From Rikenellaceae bacterium (GTDB lineage Bacteria > Bacteroidota > Bacteroidia > Bacteroidales > UBA932): a stretch of DNA of 30,300 nucleotides. The stretch lies in assembly GCA_003542575.1 (NCBI GenBank), contig DPKJ01000014.1:84264-114563 (forward strand), in the 5' to 3' direction. This document shows positions 24,066-30,300 of the stretch, in pieces (the first letter of the stretch is position 1; each line of letters starts with the position of its first letter). The notes under the pieces are model-generated. The model was given only the letters and a program-made list of their open reading frames with translations. It was not told the origin of the DNA and ran no database searches. Made by a program: the position numbers and the translations under genes.

Positions 24066-26846
24066 ATGATTCCCATAAAAGCAAAAAATACAAGCAGTAA
24101 ATTGCAAAGTATGGTGATCATGTTATTTTCAGCCCTCTTTTTATTTTCGAATTCAGCAAATGCATTAGCCCAAGAACAAGATGATTATGACGAAATAATC
24201 ATCTTTTTTAGCGTACCTCGGATTGGCGGTGCTGATATTCCAGGTCTGATTAAGGATGACGAGGTTTATCTTTCTGTGATTGATGTTTTTAACTTTTTAA
24301 AGATTAAAGTAGATTACGAAGCAGGGTTTGATCAGGTGACCGGTTTTTTTCTTAATCCACAGTCAACCTATACCATTGACAGGATAAATAACAGTATTAC
24401 ATATAATAAAAAGACCACCCCCATTAAGCCCGGAGACCTTATTCGAACCGAGACCACACTCTATTTAAAAGCCAATTACTTTGGTGAGGTTTTTGACCTT
24501 AACTGCTCATTCAATTTCAGAAGCTTATCTGTTGTTCTCAATACATCTGTCGAACTTCCTGTGATAAGAGAGATGAGGCTTGAACAGATGAGGAGAAACG
24601 TGGGGCAAATACGAGGTGATATCATTGCAGATACATCTGTTGGAAGAAAATATCCTATCTTCCACTTTGGCATGGCAGACTGGATGGCCACATCTACACA
24701 AATAGTTAACGGTAAAACAGATACCCGACTTTCAATGACTTTAGGTTCGGTTCTACTTGGTGGCGAAACAAACATCAACCTTAATTATAATCCCTCTGCA
24801 CCTTTTGAAAAAAGAGATCAGTATTACTATTGGCGATTTGTAGATAATAATTTTAAATATCTGCGCCAGACTATGGCCGGAAAAATATCTGCCGATGCAG
24901 TTTCGACTCTTAATTCTGCGGTTATAGGTGTCCAGTTTTCCAATTCACCCACCACATACCGACGTTCTTACGGCACATACACATTGAGTGATGTTACCGA
25001 GCCCGACTGGTTGGTTGAGCTGTATGTTAACAATGTTTTGGTTGACTATAAACGGGCAGACGCATCGGGTTTCTTCTCGTTTGATGTTCCTTTGATTTAT
25101 GGTTATACAAATGTTAAGCTTCAGTTTTACGGCCCTTGGGGAGAGGAGCGCTCTTTGGAGAAGAGTATTAGTGTGCCATTCAATTTTTTACCTACCGGTG
25201 AATTTGAGTACAAAGCAACTGCAGGTATATTGGAAGACTCATCATCAACACGTTTTTCGAGAGTTAATATTGATTATGGTCTTGCTGGTTTCATGACAAT
25301 TGGAGCCGGTGTTGAGTATCTTTCCAATCTTGAAACAGGCAATTTTATGCCATTTGTTAGCACATCATTAAGGTTGGCTCCCAGCTTGTTATTGTCTGGA
25401 GAATATATGCATGGAGTTAGAGTAAAGAGTGTGCTAAACTATCGCCTCCCTTCTGATTTACAATTTGAGGTAAACTATACAGTTTACGATAAAGACCAAA
25501 AAGCTGTCAACACAAGTTATCTTGAAGAGAGAAAAATTTCAATTACTGCCCCTATTCGCACAAAAAAACTTACTCTCTTCTCTAGGCTTGCACTAAATCA
25601 GTTCATAACCACTCAAAGTAAATATACCTCGGCAGAACTTATGTTCTCGGGGCCAATAATGGGTATCAACACAAATTTTACAACCAATGCGGTATTCTCA
25701 ACTTTCGCAAAGACAGACATTTACAGCAATCTGGCCTTTTCATTAAGACTGCCAAAAGGTTACATTCTAATGCCACAAACTCAGTTTAACTATTCAGATG
25801 GAAAATTTGTCTCAGTAAGAGGTACGTTAGAGAAGCGAGTAAAGAACAGAGGTACAGTAAATTTAACCTACGAACAAAATTTCAAATCAAAGTTTACAAG
25901 CTTTGAGGTAGGATTCCGTTGGGACTTCAAATTTGCACAGGCTGGGATCAACATTAGAAGAGGTGGAGGGACAACAACAATTGTTGAGACAGCAAGCGGC
26001 ACAATTATGGCCGATGCTAAGACAAAATTCATTGGAACTCACCTGAGGTCAAGTGTTGGAAAAGGTGGTATTGCAATCTATCCGTTCCTTGACCTTAATG
26101 CAAATGGAGTACGGGATAAAGGTGAGCCAAAAGTAAAAGGTCTGAATCTTAATGTAAGTGGTGGAAGAGTTGAGCACAATGAAAAGGATACTTTAATAAG
26201 AATTTATGATTTAGAGCCATATACAAATACTCTTTTAACTCTCTTTGGAAGCAACTTTGACAATATTGCCTGGCAGATAAAAAACAAAACAATGGCGGTA
26301 ACAATTGACCCTAATCAATTTAAGATTATTGAGGTTCCTATTGATGTATTGGGAGAAGTTGCCGGTACTGTATATCTGGGAACAGAGGGTTCGGAGAGAG
26401 GTCAGGGTCGGGTTATTGTGAATATCTACAGGAGAGATTCAACGCTTGTAAGCAGCACACTCACTGAGGAAGATGGCTACTTTAGCTATATGGGTCTGAG
26501 ACCGGGTAAATATTTTGCCATGATAGATACGACCCAGATGAGGAGATTGGCCATGAAGGCAACCCCGGGAATTATCGAATTCGAAATTGAGGAGTCATAC
26601 GAGGGAGATTTTGTTGATGGACTTGAATTCTACATTGAAAAGCTGCCGGATTCAGAAAATATAAGTAGTGAGGCAGGAGAAAATATTGAAGATGAGAATG
26701 TAGAGAACACAACTAAAGAAAGTGAAACAGCAAACAAAAAGCCGGGCTTAACACCCGGCTCTGAAAACAAAATCAGTTCTCCTGCAACCAAACCTTCTAT
26801 ACAACAGGTCCCTGAGCCAGATTATACTTCTCAATCTTGGCGTTAA
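24066..26846 (+). CDS. usher-like outer-membrane fibre assembly protein
   Basis: A 926-residue protein with a signal peptide (ending ALAQ near residue 36). Residues 40-160 form an N-terminal region with DDEVYLSVIDVFNFLKIKVD and TLYLKANYFGEVFDL, resembling the subunit-receiving domain of diverged ushers. Beta-barrel strands follow, interrupted at about 312-375 by a plug-like block PDWLVELYVNNVLVDYKRAD with FFSFDVPLIYGYTNVKLQFY, a strong match to the usher plug pattern. Barrel strands continue to about 650. Residues 665-745 contain FLDLNANGVRDKGEP, an SdrD-B-like sandwich motif, and residues 765-850 a carboxypeptidase-regulatory-like domain. The last 65 residues are acidic, Ser/Asn-rich and probably disordered. 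The usher would form the pore that exports and polymerises chaperone-bound subunits. Its last 50 bases overlap the convergent regulator gene. Confidence 0.85.
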   Translation: MIPIKAKNTSSKLQSMVIMLFSALFLFSNSANALAQEQDDYDEIIIFFSVPRIGGADIPGLIKDDEVYLSVIDVFNFLKIKVDYEAGFDQVTGFFLNPQSTYTIDRINNSITYNKKTTPIKPGDLIRTETTLYLKANYFGEVFDLNCSFNFRSLSVVLNTSVELPVIREMRLEQMRRNVGQIRGDIIADTSVGRKYPIFHFGMADWMATSTQIVNGKTDTRLSMTLGSVLLGGETNINLNYNPSAPFEKRDQYYYWRFVDNNFKYLRQTMAGKISADAVSTLNSAVIGVQFSNSPTTYRRSYGTYTLSDVTEPDWLVELYVNNVLVDYKRADASGFFSFDVPLIYGYTNVKLQFYGPWGEERSLEKSISVPFNFLPTGEFEYKATAGILEDSSSTRFSRVNIDYGLAGFMTIGAGVEYLSNLETGNFMPFVSTSLRLAPSLLLSGEYMHGVRVKSVLNYRLPSDLQFEVNYTVYDKDQKAVNTSYLEERKISITAPIRTKKLTLFSRLALNQFITTQSKYTSAELMFSGPIMGINTNFTTNAVFSTFAKTDIYSNLAFSLRLPKGYILMPQTQFNYSDGKFVSVRGTLEKRVKNRGTVNLTYEQNFKSKFTSFEVGFRWDFKFAQAGINIRRGGGTTTIVETASGTIMADAKTKFIGTHLRSSVGKGGIAIYPFLDLNANGVRDKGEPKVKGLNLNVSGGRVEHNEKDTLIRIYDLEPYTNTLLTLFGSNFDNIAWQIKNKTMAVTIDPNQFKIIEVPIDVLGEVAGTVYLGTEGSERGQGRVIVNIYRRDSTLVSSTLTEEDGYFSYMGLRPGKYFAMIDTTQMRRLAMKATPGIIEFEIEESYEGDFVDGLEFYIEKLPDSENISSEAGENIEDENVENTTKESETANKKPGLTPGSENKISSPATKPSIQQVPEPDYTSQSWR
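26731..26760 (-). terminator. terminator of the regulator gene, inside the usher coding sequence
   Basis: AGCCGGG (26740-26746), loop CTTAACA, CCCGGCT (26754-26760). On the minus strand the hairpin is followed by TTTTTGTTTG, a typical terminator tail, 37 bases after the regulator stop codon. On the plus strand the same bases encode KPGLTPGS of the usher tail. Confidence 0.8.
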
Positions 26847-28167
26847 GGGTTGGTCTTGTAATATCAAGAATTCTTGAGGCTTCAAGCTTATTCCAGCGAA
26901 CCAGATCAAGAACCCGCTTAATGTGGTTCTTTTCGACAAACGAAAGTGTCTGCAGTTGATTAACATGCAACGCACTCTCATCTTCGGCACCTCCTCTGTC
27001 ATTAAGAATTATATGCTCTTTCTCTAAAACATCGTTTTTAGCCATAATAATGGCCTGCAGTACAGCATTTTCAAGTTCTCTTACATTGCCCGGCCAGTCG
27101 TGTTTCTGAAGCATCTCAATCACTCCGTCACCAATCTTGGTAACATTACGGTTGAATCTCTTATTTAATTTATACAGGAAGTGAATAACCAGGTCGTTAA
27201 TATCCTCTTTTCTCTCCTTAAGAGATGGAAGGTTAATAGTAAACACCTTTAATCTGTAGTAGAGATCCTCCCTGAATTTGCCTTGCTTTATTAACTCTTC
27301 TAGGTTTCTGTTGGTGGCGGCAATAATTCTGGCCTTCATCGGTATCGGGTGTTCCCCTCCTACCTTTTCGAACTCAAGTTCCTGAATAACACGAAGCAGT
27401 TTAACCTGAGTGTTCAATGATATTTCAGAAATTTCATCCAGGAAGATTGTGCCATCACCGGCAAGTTCGAATTTTCCCTTTTTATCACGTATAGAATCTG
27501 TAAATGAGCCTTTTACGTGTCCAAAAAGTTCGCTTTCAAGAAGGGTTTCTGTAAGCGCACTACAGTTAACAACAACCAAGGGTTTGTCTGAAGTTATACC
27601 CGAATAGTGAATTAATCTGGCAATAAGTTCTTTACCTGTACCGGTCTCTCCCTGAATAAGCACATTAACTTTGTTCATTGAAATAAGACCGATATTCTTG
27701 AAAATCTCTTTCATCTGTGGCGCCTTGCCTACAAGAATATTGTTCTCAAGCATCCCCTCGGTAGGCATATTTTTACTTACCACCTCGGTTAGATTCTTAC
27801 TTGTGCTTACAGAGAGAAGTGCCTTTTTTATAGTAGATTGTAAAACCTCAGGCTTAACAGGTTTTTCAAGAAATTCAAATGCACCCTGCTGTATTGATTT
27901 TATCGTTAGCACAACATCACCATAACCGGTAAGCATAATCACAGGAACCTTGAACTTTAACTTTCTTACCTCTGCCAAAACATCCAAACCGTTCATTCCG
28001 GGCATTTGGTAGTCGGTAATTACAAGATCGGGCCTCTCTGAATGAATCTGTAACAGTCCGTCACTTCCGTTTTCCGCCTCAATAACCTTGTAACCTGCTT
28101 TAACCAGAGCAATCTTGAACAGCTTCCGGATAATTTTATCGTCATCTATAACTAATATTTTTTCCAT
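26797..28167 (-). CDS. sigma-54-type response regulator (NtrC family)
   Basis: A 456-residue three-part regulator. The receiver (1-115) has acidic DDD at 8-10, phospho-acceptor Asp52 in ITDYQMPG, Thr80 and Lys102 in LEKPVK. The AAA+ domain (about 143-370) has Walker A GETGTGKE (173-180), Walker B IFLDE (241-245) and the arginine-finger region REDLYYRLKVF. The sigma-54 contact loop, normally GAFTGA, reads GSFTDS here (220-225). A Fis-type helix-turn-helix follows at the C-terminus (LEASRILDITRPTLNAKIEK). It should activate sigma-54 promoters when phosphorylated. The Hpt gene lies three bases upstream. The gene converges on the usher with a 50-base overlap and ends at a terminator within it. 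Confidence 0.95.
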   Translation of the reverse strand: MEKILVIDDDKIIRKLFKIALVKAGYKVIEAENGSDGLLQIHSERPDLVITDYQMPGMNGLDVLAEVRKLKFKVPVIMLTGYGDVVLTIKSIQQGAFEFLEKPVKPEVLQSTIKKALLSVSTSKNLTEVVSKNMPTEGMLENNILVGKAPQMKEIFKNIGLISMNKVNVLIQGETGTGKELIARLIHYSGITSDKPLVVVNCSALTETLLESELFGHVKGSFTDSIRDKKGKFELAGDGTIFLDEISEISLNTQVKLLRVIQELEFEKVGGEHPIPMKARIIAATNRNLEELIKQGKFREDLYYRLKVFTINLPSLKERKEDINDLVIHFLYKLNKRFNRNVTKIGDGVIEMLQKHDWPGNVRELENAVLQAIIMAKNDVLEKEHIILNDRGGAEDESALHVNQLQTLSFVEKNHIKRVLDLVRWNKLEASRILDITRPTLNAKIEKYNLAQGPVV

Positions 28168-28170
28168 AGC

Positions 28171-28524
28171 TTAAATCAATGTTTTAAGACCTTGCATTCC
28201 ATCGTTTATTGCTTTGATAATCTTATCTACGGTTTCAGTTAAATCGTCCATATCCTTGCTTGCAGTGTTTATTCTCTTAAGGTCATTAATAACCGAAAGA
28301 ATCCCAACGGTGGTTAACTCTGTTATGAGCGAATGCGATATTGTCTTTAATTTTGTATGGTCATCCGACTGGACACTCTCTTTTAATGCCTTCATTCTCA
28401 GAGGTGCCTGCTCAAGAAAAAGTAATATAATTTCTTTAATTGTCTCCTTATCATCCCCTACCATCTCCTTCAAATATGAGATGTCCGGTACCGGGGTATT
28501 ATTGTTGTTTGCCAACTCGTCCAT
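28171..28524 (-). CDS. small Hpt-domain phosphotransfer protein
   Basis: A 117-residue single-domain helical protein. The Hpt core is visible: YLKEMVGDDKETIKEIILLF, a helix LEQAPLRMKALKESV, and the phospho-acceptor helix KTISHSLITELTTVGI with His64. The usual context is HxLKGxAxxxG; here Lys and Gly are replaced by Ile and Thr, and only the final Gly is kept. It should relay phosphate between a receiver and a second receiver or a kinase. It lies directly upstream of the sigma-54 regulator, three bases apart, so the two are one transcript. The nearest kinase is the multi-PAS protein at 18167-20548, which has no receiver, so a missing receiver would be needed for a full phosphorelay. Confidence 0.8.
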   Translation of the reverse strand: MDELANNNNTPVPDISYLKEMVGDDKETIKEIILLFLEQAPLRMKALKESVQSDDHTKLKTISHSLITELTTVGILSVINDLKRINTASKDMDDLTETVDKIIKAINDGMQGLKTLI

Positions 28525-28547
28525 CGTGTTAAATTTAAGTAGTTTTA

Positions 28548-28555
28548 CAAACTTA
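28548..28555 (-). promoter_or_regulatory. -7 box of the Hpt/regulator operon
   Basis: On the minus strand TAAGTTTG fits TAnnTTTG exactly, about 24 bases before the Hpt start. The nearest TTG upstream is about 25 bases away, longer than the usual spacing. Confidence 0.4.
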
Positions 28556-28655
28556 AATATTATTATTTGATTATTGATTTCAAAACAGAATATTTTATTT
28601 TTGTAACAACAGTTTATCCTTTCTCTTTCAGTCTTTAATAGGTTGTTTATTTTTA

Positions 28656-29159
28656 TCAGAACTGTTTTTCAATGCTCTTTACAAGCTCTTTAAACATCTC
28701 GGCGTTATATCCTTTATCCATATAGACAATGTTCCCATTTTTACCAATTACATAATTTCTTGGAATTGATGTTTTTGCAAATAGATTGTATATGCTCCTG
28801 TCAGGGTCCATACCCATAGGGAAGGTGTGCCCCTTCTCCTTTCTGAAGGCATCAATTTTCTCGTAAGTGTCCTCTCTCGAAATTGGAAGAAATACAAAAT
28901 CCTTACCCTTGAATTTGTCAATTATCTCCTTTTGCACAACCGCTAACTCCTGAACGCAATAAGGGCACCAAACTGCCCAGAAGTTTATCAAAACCACCTT
29001 ACCCCTGAGATCTTTCATATTGATCTCCTTTCCGTCAAACATCTTAACTTTAAACTCAGGAACATCATCACCAACCTTAACGTTACTTGCCTCATCTGTC
29101 TGTGCGCTTATTCCTGTTAGAAAAAGCAACATAATTGCGCTTAATAAAATTTTCTTCAT
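28656..29159 (-). CDS. TlpA-like thiol-disulfide oxidoreductase
   Basis: A 167-residue exported thioredoxin-fold protein. Signal peptide MKKILLSAIMLLFLTGISA, predicted +1 residue Gln. The redox centre is WCPYC (Cys65, Cys68), preceded by LRGKVVLINFWA and followed later by the cis-proline segment KTSIPRNYVIG and the closing IVYMDKGYN. This is the AhpC/TSA-TlpA type common in Bacteroidetes, acting in the periplasm on disulfides. The start was set at the ATG at 29159, where the signal peptide begins and after a promoter-like box; the frame runs 12 codons further upstream. No cytochrome-maturation or DsbD gene is next to it. It is probably unrelated to the fibre genes. Confidence 0.9.
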   Translation of the reverse strand: MKKILLSAIMLLFLTGISAQTDEASNVKVGDDVPEFKVKMFDGKEINMKDLRGKVVLINFWAVWCPYCVQELAVVQKEIIDKFKGKDFVFLPISREDTYEKIDAFRKEKGHTFPMGMDPDRSIYNLFAKTSIPRNYVIGKNGNIVYMDKGYNAEMFKELVKSIEKQF

Positions 29160-29183
29160 ACTCTTTGATCTATTAGTTTTTAA

Positions 29184-29191
29184 CAAAAATA
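29184..29191 (-). promoter_or_regulatory. -7 box of the thioredoxin gene
   Basis: TATTTTTG on the minus strand fits TAnnTTTG exactly, about 24 bases before the ATG at 29159. A TTG 23 bases upstream falls in the 3' end of the PabC-like gene. The gene therefore probably has its own promoter. Confidence 0.45.
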
Positions 29192-29206
29192 TCAATAAAT
29201 TCAGGT

Positions 29207-29827
29207 TTAAAATACAACCGTAACCGATATGGGGTCAACCATTGCGTTTATCATATAAAACGATTCACACTCTAAAATGTTCTCTATCCTAAGCTCTCTT
29301 TCAGAAATTAATCCTTTTGAAAGCAAGAAATCCCTTTTTGTTCCCTTCAGCAAAAAAGTTGTTGGGGTGTACAAATTATTGTCATTCTTAAATTTGAATA
29401 AGATATTGCCATAAGAGGTATCTGTTGCATAACCATTTTTTACGATAAAGATATCGTCACATTCTCCCCTTAATGCCCTAAGGGACTCTATTCGTGACCT
29501 GTTTTCATATTTGTACCCGTATTCAATATCATTGCAATCAACCACTTTAAGAGTTACCACGGTTTGTGGAGAGTATGGAGTTAGAGTGTGGTTAAGAACC
29601 CTGTTTGAATAGACTACCCTGAATTTGAAAATTCCATTTTGAAGAGAGTATTCTTTGTGAGAGTGCTCTTTATGATAATACCCATCGAGAAGGTGCTCAA
29701 ACGGAATAGCATAAATAATCCCGTAATGACGCAATATTGTTTCAGATGATCTTTTTATGTGCAGATCAAGATTATTTATCTTGCCGTTTTCAACTTTAAT
29801 CGTTTCAAAAAAAGTTACTCCATTCAT
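29207..29827 (-). CDS. pabC: PabC-like class IV aminotransferase (aminodeoxychorismate lyase)
   Basis: A 206-residue class IV PLP enzyme. The start MNGVTFFETIKVENGKINNL is typical of small Bacteroidetes 4-amino-4-deoxychorismate lyases. Further blocks are IEYGYKYENRSRIESLRALR with the probable PLP lysine in YKYENRS, ECDDIFIVKNGYATDTSYGN, and LYTPTTFLLKGTKRDFLLSK. The enzyme splits aminodeoxychorismate to p-aminobenzoate and pyruvate in folate synthesis. It is shorter than the E. coli enzyme (about 270), which is common in this phylum. It starts 53 bases after PabB on the same strand, which supports the assignment. Confidence 0.85.
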   Translation of the reverse strand: MNGVTFFETIKVENGKINNLDLHIKRSSETILRHYGIIYAIPFEHLLDGYYHKEHSHKEYSLQNGIFKFRVVYSNRVLNHTLTPYSPQTVVTLKVVDCNDIEYGYKYENRSRIESLRALRGECDDIFIVKNGYATDTSYGNILFKFKNDNNLYTPTTFLLKGTKRDFLLSKGLISERELRIENILECESFYMINAMVDPISVTVVF

Positions 29828-29880
29828 CGTAGAATTTTTTAAAAGCTTGCTCTAATCGATTTTCCCGTTTTTTACTATTG

Positions 29881-30300
29881 CTATTTAGCAGGTATATAGA
29901 CCTTTTTAAGAACCTCGTCATATTCGCTCTCCCAATTACTATTCACCGTGATACCTCCTCCGCTGCGGTAGTAGAGCTTTCCATCATAACTCTTCTCTAT
30001 GAATCTTATCAAAACTGCAGAGTCAAGGGTCTCTCCGTCAAAATATCCGAATATACCGGTGTAGAAACCCCGCGCTCTCCCCTCAGCTTTTGAAATTAGT
30101 CTGAGAGTGGACGGTTTTGGAGCTCCGGAGACAGAGCCTGCCGGCAATAATGAGAAAATAATATCCCCCAACCTCTCTTTGGATTCACATTTGAATTCAT
30201 CTTTTATTTCACCCCTGATGTCTGAGCTTACCTGAATTATTTCGCCCCTGTCGGTTAAAATTCTGTCTGTATATCTGAACCTCTCTACCCAAACCCTTTT
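29881..30300 (-). CDS. pabB: PabB, aminodeoxychorismate synthase component I (C-terminal part)
   Basis: The frame runs to the window edge, so only the last 139 residues are present; it continues beyond 30300. Visible blocks of the chorismate-binding domain are SSDIRGEIKDEFKCESKERL, FSLLPAGSVSGAPKPSTLRL, GRARGFYTGIFGYFDG, and YYRSGGGITVNSNWESEYDE. These are the C-terminal catalytic motifs of PabB/TrpE enzymes. The PabC-like gene downstream favours PabB over anthranilate synthase. It would convert chorismate and ammonia to aminodeoxychorismate. The first ATG or TTG within the window is internal and should not be read as the start. Confidence 0.9.
   Translation of the reverse strand, partial: KRVWVERFRYTDRILTDRGEIIQVSSDIRGEIKDEFKCESKERLGDIIFSLLPAGSVSGAPKPSTLRLISKAEGRARGFYTGIFGYFDGETLDSAVLIRFIEKSYDGKLYYRSGGGITVNSNWESEYDEVLKKVYIPAK

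Noticed and set aside
26797..26846. Overlap of usher and regulator as a sign of a frameshift or wrong gene end
   Set aside because: Both frames end in clean stop codons, both C-termini are plausible, and the terminator position fits the regulator end.

Overview
The window comes from an AT-rich member of the Bacteroidetes, most likely Bacteroidales. The evidence is a SusC/SusD pair with an ECF sigma factor and a FecR-type anti-sigma factor, promoter boxes of the Bacteroides type (TTG, about 20 bases, TAnnTTTG), almost no Shine-Dalgarno sequences, and signal peptides whose predicted cleavage leaves Gln at +1. I see no rRNA, tRNA, CRISPR array or insertion sequence. A few assignments (adenylate kinase, CYTH protein, TlpA-like thioredoxin, PabB/PabC) are ordinary housekeeping or metabolic genes.

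Layout. Positions 1-1685 hold a small winged-helix regulator coupled to a six-helix membrane protein (minus strand) and a divergent small secreted protein with a carboxypeptidase-regulatory-like fold. A 710-base gap without a convincing gene follows; it carries a perfect 15-bp inverted repeat. From 16931 down to 2396 runs one long minus-strand locus: ECF sigma factor, FecR anti-sigma factor, SusC-type TonB-dependent transporter with an N-terminal STN signalling domain, SusD-type lipoprotein, DUF4843 lipoprotein, PKD-like lipoprotein and two tandem large zinc-metalloprotease-family proteins. It contains no glycoside hydrolases, so its substrate is more likely protein or peptide than polysaccharide. 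The second protease paralogue has lost all three zinc-binding histidines.

Positions 17039-20548 hold adenylate kinase, a CYTH-domain protein and a cytosolic multi-PAS histidine kinase.

The most interesting part is 20770-26846. It holds four secreted DUF4402-like subunits, a PapD-like periplasmic chaperone and a 926-residue usher-like outer-membrane protein. Together they look like a complete chaperone-usher fibre system, a secretion pathway best known from Proteobacteria. The first subunit has its own promoter and terminator. The other genes are tightly packed, and the fourth subunit lies between chaperone and usher and overlaps the chaperone by one base. The usher ends in two extra beta-sandwich domains and a disordered tail. 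The DNA for that tail also contains the terminator of the convergent downstream gene.

Positions 26797-28524 (minus) hold a sigma-54-type response regulator and a small Hpt protein, which could be partners of the histidine kinase on the other side of the fibre locus. The window ends with a TlpA-like thioredoxin, a PabC-like aminotransferase and the C-terminal part of PabB (minus strand), the last two belonging to folate (p-aminobenzoate) synthesis.
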